The notes below the pieces were generated by a model. That model was not told the DNA's origin. It saw nothing but the letters and a program-made list of their open reading frames with translations, and made no database searches. 64,000 bases of DNA from Qipengyuania vulgaris. GTDB taxonomy: Bacteria; Pseudomonadota; Alphaproteobacteria; Sphingomonadales; Sphingomonadaceae. Where the stretch lies: positions 1-64,000 of the forward strand of contig NZ_WTYC01000006.1 in NCBI RefSeq assembly GCF_009827325.1. Reading direction: 5' to 3'. Position numbers and translations under genes: made by a program. Below are positions 16,900-25,600 of the stretch, in pieces; the stretch's first letter is position 1, and every line of letters starts with the position of its first letter.

Positions 16900-17080
16900 G
16901 TCCGAGATTGGGGCGCAAAGCTGCCGTTATAAGGGTGGGGAAACTAGAATTTCCCAATGATTACAGTGCCCATCACTTTCATGTCGGGTGCGCCACTTTC
17001 GGAAACCCGCAGAATTCTGCGGGTTTCCGGACTTACCCGACAGGAATATAATGGGAACCTGATGGCGGCTTTGGTGCCGG
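16900..17080 (+). repeat. Fold-back repeat copy R4 (full length, compensated core)
   Basis: Same left block as R3. The core is again a perfect 30-bp palindrome (17000-17029), but each half is CGGAAACCCGCAGAA, differing from R3 at two positions with both partners changed. The middle right arm (GAATATAATGGGAAC) no longer matches its left arm (GTGCCCATCACTTTC) well, so arms from different variants seem to be combined. Confidence 0.92.
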
Positions 17081-17400
17081 ACGGAGACTCTCCGATTTCG
17101 GTGGTCAAGCGGCGAAAAACAGACTGGCGGCTTACGATCCGATTGCTGACATTCGCCGATTCAAGCAAATCGTCGCTATGAAATCTGGCTAGGTTACTGC
17201 AACGATAGCGTGTGCTTTGGTTTCCGCTTGTGCGACGGCGCGGGACGGACGCGACATCTGCATGATGGAAACAGCGGGGCGGAAACTGGATCAGTGATAA
17301 TACCGGTGAATTTATTGTTTCCCGAATACCATATGATAGGAGCCTGAGCGACAACCTGGACCGCAACACTGCTTTTTTATCTTTGTGTTCAACAGCGCAG
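17081..17400. other. Gene-free stretch
   Basis: 320 bases between R4 and the convergent end of the LuxR-type gene. I see no gene, strong hairpin or promoter in it. Confidence 0.5.
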
Positions 17401-18528
17401 CTAGAAAATTCGGGACAAATTTCCCAGTCTCGCTGCTTCAAGCATTTCGGGAGTACGCGAATAGTTCGATTTCGACCCCATGTTCTTTACATGCCAACGT
17501 ACTGTCTCATAGCTTACGTTCAGTTTCATACCGCATGCGCGCAGACTGTGCCCGTCACAAAGCAAAGCTAGTAAGCGAGTTTCTTGTTCTGAAAATTCGA
17601 AAGCTTCAGCAAAGAGGGAAACGGTTTCAACGTTGCTGTCTCTAAACACCGTTAGCATGGCAAATTTTTCGCCTGGGTGAAGCCAGGCAAGTTGCGCTGG
17701 CATTGGCGAAAAGCGAAAAGCTGTCTCGTTGATTTTAAAGAATGCCCCACTTCCAAAAAGTGCCGCTTGAACGCCTTTATCAAAAACAGCTTGCAGCGAA
17801 GCATTATTGAAACAAAGTCTCCCATTTGAGAAGGCCAGCTGCTGCGATAGCTGTTTGCCCAACCTCGGCCCAGTTTTGGCTGAGGTCAAATATTCCAAAT
17901 CGGCTGTGACCAGGCAGCCGAACAATTGCTTCTCGCCTGCCGGACCAGCCGCAAGACAGGTCGTAAGTTTCGACGCACGGATGTAGCGGGCGATGATAGG
18001 TAAAAGCGCCTCCAACTTTGCAGAGTGGGTTCTGTCAAAGTATTCAGAGCTAAAGCCACGTTGAACGCTAACAGTAAGGCGACCAAACTCGTCGTCGGCA
18101 ATAATGCCGTGGACGCTGTCTTGGACATCACCTGCTACACAAATGTCCGAAAAGTACCGGGTACCTTCGATTTCGTCGTTCCGCAAAAACTCCTGACCGA
18201 GCCCGCTTTTACCCACGTTTGTCGCAAGCGATTGCGCGCGACGGGGGTCAATCCTGTTATAGCCGGAATTATATAGCGCCAAGCCACTCGGATCGTGGTT
18301 GAAGGCGACAGAGGACATGTACGAGGCAGTCGTTTCGGAGTTAAGGAGCATTGCCTTCTGCCCCCCAACGAGGCCTGCCACCTCTTGTAAGACTTCAAGC
18401 CAACTGGATTGTCCGTAAGCCGCGCTTTCGCAAAGTCGAACTAGGCTATCAATGTTAATGTCTGAACTCCAAAACGTATAACGAAGTTTCTGCTTGTCGC
18501 GTCGGTTCGAGTAGGCAGAGATCATCAT
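17401..18528 (-). CDS. LuxR-type HTH transcription regulator
   Basis: About 375 residues. The C-terminal 65 residues form a LuxR/GerE-type HTH: FSEQETRLLALLCDGHSLRA, CGMKLNVSYETVRWHVKNMG, then a SKSNYSRTPEML tail. The N-terminal 300 residues are a sensor-like region without a motif I can name; the central part (FGRLTVSVQRGFSSEYFDRT) is reminiscent of GAF/PAS-like regions in orphan LuxR proteins. No autoinducer-binding signature is visible. In-frame ATGs at 18558, 18528 and 18525 are possible and none has a good ribosome binding site; with 18558 it would overlap the divergent hydrolase gene. It probably regulates that hydrolase and perhaps the RTX gene. Confidence 0.8.
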   Translation of the reverse strand: MMISAYSNRRDKQKLRYTFWSSDINIDSLVRLCESAAYGQSSWLEVLQEVAGLVGGQKAMLLNSETTASYMSSVAFNHDPSGLALYNSGYNRIDPRRAQSLATNVGKSGLGQEFLRNDEIEGTRYFSDICVAGDVQDSVHGIIADDEFGRLTVSVQRGFSSEYFDRTHSAKLEALLPIIARYIRASKLTTCLAAGPAGEKQLFGCLVTADLEYLTSAKTGPRLGKQLSQQLAFSNGRLCFNNASLQAVFDKGVQAALFGSGAFFKINETAFRFSPMPAQLAWLHPGEKFAMLTVFRDSNVETVSLFAEAFEFSEQETRLLALLCDGHSLRACGMKLNVSYETVRWHVKNMGSKSNYSRTPEMLEAARLGNLSRIF

Positions 18529-18530
18529 TG

Positions 18531-19301
18531 ATGAATTATACGGGTAATTCAATGCCATCAGAGAAAATAGATATCGAACCGATTAGTTTGAAGCGGGTTA
18601 GTTCGAGATCCCCAATCGGTGCCTTCAATGCTCGACACGTCGATGTTGGCAATAGTCCAGATTGCGGACTAATTGTTTTAGACGACGAGCTACTTGGCGA
18701 TTTGGCCATCTCTGCCGCCCGCGCCTTGGTGATCGCTGAAGAGATACCGCCAGTAAGGGTGTTTGCGATTGGATTTGGGGCCGACGACATTAGTTCTCTC
18801 ACGCTGTGCCGTGCGCAATATTTGACCTATCAGGAGGGGTGCCTTGAATTATTGGAGTTAGAAAGCACGGGCCACGGCGAGGTGCTAGAAAGCTATCTCT
18901 GCTCGATTGCCTCGACTGAATTCAGCGAACCTCCTAGTCTTTTAGGATATTCATTATCGGGGTCATTTGCTTTGCAGGCAGTTGGCAAGTCGCCCGAAAA
19001 ATTTTCCGGCGTTGCAGCAATTTCTCCCTCGCTTTGGGCTGAACCGGCGGCCGAAATTTCAGTCAGAAATGCCTTGTCCTCGAACTCAGAATTTCTCTGC
19101 CATCTTTCGGCTGGCGCTGCGGAAGTTGACCGGCATTTGACAGGCCGAGGTGATCACATGTTTGAACTGGTGGCGTCTCTGGGAAAGAATTTGGAAGAAG
19201 AGTTTGGAGAAAGGGTTTCCACACGGCTTTTTGAAGGCGAAACCCACTTCGGAATGCCATTTGCGGCAATATGTGGCGCTCTTCGCATATTGTGTCGTTG
19301 A
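18531..19301 (+). CDS. Alpha/beta hydrolase, esterase-D-like
   Basis: About 256 residues with an alpha/beta hydrolase layout of the Esterase_phd type. Nucleophile elbow GYSLSG (LLGYSLSGSFALQAVGKSPE) is near residue 143, AAISPSLWAE near 165 as in IroE/Fes-type esterases, and a probable catalytic His is in ETHFGMP near 240. No signal peptide, so cytoplasmic. A later ATG at 18552 (MPSEKIDI) is an alternative start. It is divergent from the LuxR-type gene and 345 bases upstream of the RTX gene on the same strand. Substrate unknown. Lower GC than its neighbours suggests transfer of the pair. Confidence 0.75.
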   Translation: MNYTGNSMPSEKIDIEPISLKRVSSRSPIGAFNARHVDVGNSPDCGLIVLDDELLGDLAISAARALVIAEEIPPVRVFAIGFGADDISSLTLCRAQYLTYQEGCLELLELESTGHGEVLESYLCSIASTEFSEPPSLLGYSLSGSFALQAVGKSPEKFSGVAAISPSLWAEPAAEISVRNALSSNSEFLCHLSAGAAEVDRHLTGRGDHMFELVASLGKNLEEEFGERVSTRLFEGETHFGMPFAAICGALRILCR

Positions 19302-19646
19302 ATGTTCAGCAGCGAAAGCTTCCTGACGGGCGATTAGCTTCCGACACCGATGACGGACCGTCCTCTACCAACCCAAGTGGGTGGTTACGACGACCGATCC
19401 CAAGGCTAGCACATCTTGACGAAAAACCCTCCTCATTCGGCGAACGGGATCATGGATCCGGATGCGTGACAATTGGGTTTCGAGCGGTCGGAATGGAAGT
19501 TGAGATTACCTTCCTGAGGGGGCGTCCAAGTGTTCATTCTTGGTCGCCAGTGCACGTCATGCAGTTGGCCTCACAGGCTCTCTGAATGCGTGTGATGTGT
19601 TTTATTTGGGCTTCGCATAAAGCCGTCATAATCTGGGGTCGATACT
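19302..19646. other. Upstream region of the RTX gene
   Basis: 345 bases without a convincing gene, presumably holding the RTX promoter. A plus ORF at 19271-19585 overlaps the hydrolase end and is probably spurious. A 12-base match to the IS1111 right end occurs at 19517-19528 without further similarity. Confidence 0.5.
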
Positions 19647-22600
19647 GTGGCTGATTTTACTGGTACCTCCGGCAATGATAACATTGTCGGCACTGCGGGT
19701 TACGATTGGATCGAAGCGGGGGCGGGCAACGATACGGTAACCGGACTTGGTGGGGCCGATTATATTTACGGCGGCGAAGGTAACGATGACCTCGATGGCG
19801 GTGACGGAGATGACTACATCGTTGGCGGTGAAGGGGCCGACACCATTAATGGAGGCGATGGCGATGACGAGGTTTACTCTTCGAGGTGGAACGGCCTTAC
19901 AGATATTTTGCTTGATGGCGGTGCCGGCACCGATTTCCTGAATTTGGACATCGGAATATACGATCTCGCGGTCACCTTCAGCATTGCCGACCCGGCTATC
20001 GATCAGAACATTGCCGGCATCATCGTCCGCGGATTTGAACAAATCCATTACGTCGGTGGTGACGGCGTCGATACCGTCACCGGGGGCGCGCTTGACGACT
20101 TCTTTTTCGGCTGGGGCGGAGACGACACATTCAATGGCGGCGGCGGTGATGACATCATCAACGGCGGGGCCGGTAGAGACACGCTGAGCGGCGGTGACGG
20201 TAACGATACACTTCGCAGCGAGGCGTATTCTGGCGCAAACCAAACCGACATACTGATCGATGGCGGTGCAGGGATCGACTTTGCCGAAATCTCCAAAGTT
20301 CTCGCCACGACCGCAATCACGTTCGATATCACCAACTCAAATGTCTCGCAGACTATCGACGGAACTGTGGTCGTAAATGTCGAACGGATCGATTATTACG
20401 GTGGCAGCAACGTTGATACAATCACCGGCGGCGCTTTTGGCGACATCATTCACGGCAACACTGGAGACGACATTCTGTCGGGTTCTGGCGGAGACGACTT
20501 CCTGTATGGGCAGGAAGGCGACGACACGCTCGCGGGCGGATCTGGCACGGACCTTCTCAACGGTGGTGACGGCAACGACGACCTCGATGGCGGTGACGGA
20601 AATGACACGCTCACTGGCGAAGCAGGCGCCGACACTATGCGCGGCGGCAACGGAATCGACCAGATTTACGTTGTACTTGCAGCGGACGGTAGTTCCGACC
20701 TGCTTGCCGATGGCGGAGACGGCTACGACACATTAATCTACGATGCCACGCTTTACGGCACCGGGGCAGCTTTCGACCTCTCGGCAACGGGCGATAATGT
20801 CGCTCATGGCACCACTATCCGCAACTTCGAGCGGGTCCAGTTCTATGGTGGGACCGGTGCCGACACGGTTACCGGAACGGCTGGCAACGACGAACTCTAC
20901 GGTAATCAGGGCGACGATATTCTTGATGGCGCCGACGGCAATGACCGGCTCGAAGGCAGTATCGGCAACGATACGCTGCGCGGGGGTGCGGGGAACGATA
21001 TCCTGCTGGGCCAGGACGGTGATGACACACTGGAAGGCGGCGAAGGCAATGACCAGCTCGAGGGACTGGAAGGTTCCGACGCAATGTATGGCGGCGATGG
21101 GGACGATATAATTTACAGCCGCGATTATGCGGGCATGGCGAATGACACTATCGTTTCAGGTGGGCTTGGCGTCGATACGCTGGTCCTCGACCGAACGCTT
21201 AGCACAGCATCGGTAACTCTCGATTTCGGGAACGGCACCGATCAGCAGGCTGACGGGACGACCATCAGCGGCATCGAACAGGTCGTATTCTACGGCGGCA
21301 CTGGTGATGACATCGTCACGGGCGGCAACCTTGCAGACGAACTGAACGGCGGAGTGGGCAACGACACATTGTCCGGCGGTGCCGGATCGGACGAATTGTA
21401 CGGCGGTGCCGGCAGCGACAGCTACTTTGGCGGTGACGGCGACGATATCATCTACACCCAGATCGTGGACGGCGTGGTGGACACGCTGGTCGATGGCGGG
21501 TCAGGCAACGATTATGCCCTCATCGATCAAACCCTGAGCGTGGCGGCTCTGGTTTTCGACGCCGGGGCATCTGGTGACCAAGTGGTTGATGCCACCACGA
21601 TCCGGTCGGTCGAACAGGTCGATTTCTATGCAGGTTCGGGCGACGATATTCTGATCGGCGGCGATTTTGCGGACGAGCTGTACGGCAATGCCGGCAACGA
21701 CACTCTTTCCGGCGGTGATGGCGACGATGCGCTGTATGGCTCAACCGGAAACGATATCATTGCCGTTGGCGGCGGCAATGACACTGTCGACGGTGGCAGC
21801 GGAACCGATACTCTGGTGCTGACCGGAAACCGGGCCGACTATCAGATCACGGATGACAGCGGCACGGTCGAGATTATCGATCTCCGCTCGGGTTCGCCTG
21901 ATGGGACCAATTCGGTGACCAGCATCGAAAGCGTCCAGTTTGCCGACGGTACCTTTACAATGACGGAGGTTGCAGTTCGCACCTTCTACGGGACTGAAAG
22001 TAACGACTATCTGACTGGAAGTACCGGTGCGGACATTATCTACGGATATGGCGGCAATGACACCATCAGCGGCGGGGCCGGTCCAGACACGTTTTATGGC
22101 GGCGATGGCGACGACACGATCAGTACTTACATTGAACCTGACGGCGTAGCGGACATCCTGGCCGACGGCGGTGCAGGAAACGACACCCTATCACTCTCTA
22201 TTGTTTATAGCACAGAAGCTGCGAACTTCGATCTTTCACCAGGCGGCGAATTCGTGATCGCCGGGACGACAATCCGCGATTTCGAAACCTATCAGCTTAG
22301 TCTCACCGAGTTCGATGACACCGTGATACTCGGCGACGGCAATGACCGCGTTTATGCCCGCGCCGGCGACGATACAATCGTCGGCGGCATAGGCAACGAC
22401 GTCCTTTATGGCGAAGAGGGCAACGACACGCTCGCTGGCGGTATGGGAGCCGACAGTCTCAACGGAAGCATCGGTGATGACTCCCTTACCGGCGGTTTGG
22501 GCAACGACAACCTAAATGGCGGCGCTGGTGCCGACACTATGGAAGCGGGCGAGGGTGATGACAGCGTAACCGTAGATGCCGACGACATCCTTGCCGATGG

Positions 22601-25600
22601 CGGTGACGGTATTGATTTGCTTAACCTGAGGGGCCTACACAATTTCACGCTCGACCCCAGCGGTGCCGATTTCGTTGCGGGTTCCTTGACGATCCGGAAT
22701 TTCGAGATCGTGAGCTATTACAGCTCGGAAGCAATTGCGGCGAATATTACTGGCGGACAGTATAATGATACTATGACCGGCGGCGATGCTGGCGATACTT
22801 TTGTGGGCCTCGCCGGGAATGACAGGCTCAGCGGAGAGCTCGGCAACGACAATCTCAGCGGCGGGGATGGCGACGACACTCTCGAAGGCGACGAAGGCAA
22901 CGACACAGCTCTGGGCGGAGCGGGCGCCGACGATATCGAAGGCGGTACAGGCAACGACAGTCTTGATGGCGGCGACGACGACGATCTCGTGGTCGGCGGC
23001 GACGGAGACGACATTGTTCGCGGCGGCGCAGGCGACGACCGGGTATTTGGAGATGAACAGAGTGAATACAGTTCGACCCAAGGCAGCGACACACTCTACG
23101 GCGATGCGGGCGATGACACGCTAAACGGCGGCGCCGGCATCGACGCGATGTATGGCGGCGATGGCGACGATACCCTGTTTAGCACCACACGCTATTATTT
23201 ATCCGGAACCGGTTTTGTCTTCGAAAGCGTGACGGACAGTGTGATCGATGGTGGTGCGGGCTTCGATTTTGCGGAGATCATTCGGACCGGCAGCAGCGCG
23301 AATGTCACCTTCTCGATTGCTGATCCCAACATCGCTTCCACCAGCGGCGGGATGACGATTGTTGGCATCGAGCAGCTCGAGTATACTGGTGGCTCGGGAC
23401 GCGACAACGTCACGGGCGGTGCGTATGCCGATATTATTTCCGGTGGAGAAGGCAACGATGTCCTGTCCGGCGGTGGCGGCAATGACGAACTGATCGCGGG
23501 TCTTGGCGCGGATTCGCTCTATGGCGGCGCGGGTGACGATACGCTGAGGTCGATCCAGCGATACAATGATGGCAGCGGCTGGGTTTACGATACAGCGCGC
23601 CCTGTGATGCTCGATGGCGGTGACGGTATCGACTTCCTGCAGATCGAACTGAATTCTTCGACCGGCACGAATATCTTCGACCTTTCCGATCCTGCAATTG
23701 CCTCAACGTCAGGCGGAACCACCATCGTTAATGTCGAACGCATCGACTATCGTGGCGGAACGGGCAGCGATATTGTGACTGGCGGCGCTCTTCTCGATAT
23801 CATTTATGGCGGCGCTGGCGAAGATACACTTTCCGGCGGCGGATGGACTGACCAGCTATATGGCGAAGAAGGCGACGATACACTGCATGGCGGCGACGAC
23901 AGGGACGTTCTGGTCGGCGGCGCGGGAAGCGATGCGCTCTACGGTGACGACGGCGACGATAATGTGACTGCCGATCACCTCGATAGCGTTGTCGACGGTG
24001 GCGCTGGCACGGACTATCTCAGGTTGGAAGCTTATGCGTCAACAGCCGCGATCACGCTGGACATTAGTGATCCGACACTGGTTCAGGTCACTGGCAATAC
24101 GTCGATAAGTGGCTTTGAGCAGCTCCTTTTCTCAGGCGGAAGCGGAGATGCCGCTGTAACCGGCGGCGGACTTGCGGACACGCTAAATGGCGGCGCAGGG
24201 AACGACACTTTGCGTGGCGAGGGCGGCGATGACACCATCAGGGGCGGCGACGGGATCGACGCGCTCTACGGCGGCGACGGCGACGACAACATAACGGCCG
24301 ACCTCGACGATAGTGTGATCGACGGCGGGGACGGCAATGACAGATTAACGTTCTTTGCCACCGGCTCTACCGGCAACATCAACTTTACAATGTCAAATCC
24401 GGATACCGCTACGATATTTGGCAGCACAACCATCAGCGGGATCGAGCAGTTCAGCTTTTACAGTGGTGCTGGAAATGACTCGGTCACCGGTGCCTCAGGC
24501 AACGATTATCTCAGGGGCGGCAGCGGCGACGATGTTTTGAGCGGCGGCGCTGGCAATGACATTCTGGATGGCCAATCCGGATTGGATACGCTTTATGGCG
24601 GCGCGGGCGATGACCAGCTGACCCTGAACATCGGCGATGCGCTCATCGACGGCGGAAGTGGTGAGGATTATCTTCGCGCAACTCTCTCCGGATTCAGCGG
24701 CGCGGTCATTCTCGATCTCACTTCCCAAGCCGATCAGCTTACGGCTGGGACAATCGTTCGCAGTATCGAACGGCTGTATATCGAAACTGGGGCAGGCAAT
24801 GATGAACTGACCGGCGGCGACCTGGACGATTATTTCCGGACCAACGCGGGTAATGACATCGTGTTCGCCGGAGGCGGAAACGACTCAATTTATGGCACCA
24901 GTGGCCTCAATGAATTGCACGGCGGAACCGGGGACGACACCGTCAATGGCGGTGCCGATGATGATCAGCTCTTCGGCGATGACGGCGACGATTACCTGTA
25001 TGGCGGCAATGGCGGCAACGACTACATCGAGGGCGGCGCAGGAAACGATAGCATCATTGTTTATAGAGGTGCGAATACCATCCTTGCCGGGGCAGGTGAC
25101 GACGCAATCACAAGCGGTTACTCCGACCGCATTGATGATGTTCTGATCGATGGCGGTGCGGGTTTCGATCTGCTGACTATGAACCTTGAATACATGATTG
25201 GTTCTATTGTTGCCGATTTCTCTGACCCGTCCGCTGATCAGCTGATCGGAGCCACGGTCGTCCGTGGGATTGAGATCGTGGACCTTCAACTTGGCAACTA
25301 CGCCAATGATGTCACTGGTGGCGCCTACGGAGACAGGTTGATTGGCGGCGACCTCGACGATCAGCTTACCGGAGGAGGCGGCGACGACGTCCTCGAAGGC
25401 AGGGGCGGTGACGATATTCTGCTTGGCGGTGCCGGCAACGACCACCTTTCCAGCGGTGGCGGGGATGACCTGATGTATGGTGGATCGGGCAACGACATAC
25501 TCGCCGTTTCTGGTGGAAACGTCTTGGCTGATGGCGGGAGCGGTATCGATCTGGCGACCCTCTCTTTCCACTCACCCTACGAAGGGATCTATCTGGACTA

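Noticed and set aside
6844-17441. Two minus ORFs (6844-7539 and 16944-17441) ending in the same peptide, apparently a gene family
   Set aside because: The shared peptide is the translation of repeats R2 and R4, not homologous genes.
19517-19528. AGGGGGCGTCCA match to the IS1111 right end
   Set aside because: Similarity stops after 12 bases on both sides and there is no transposase remnant; chance is likely.
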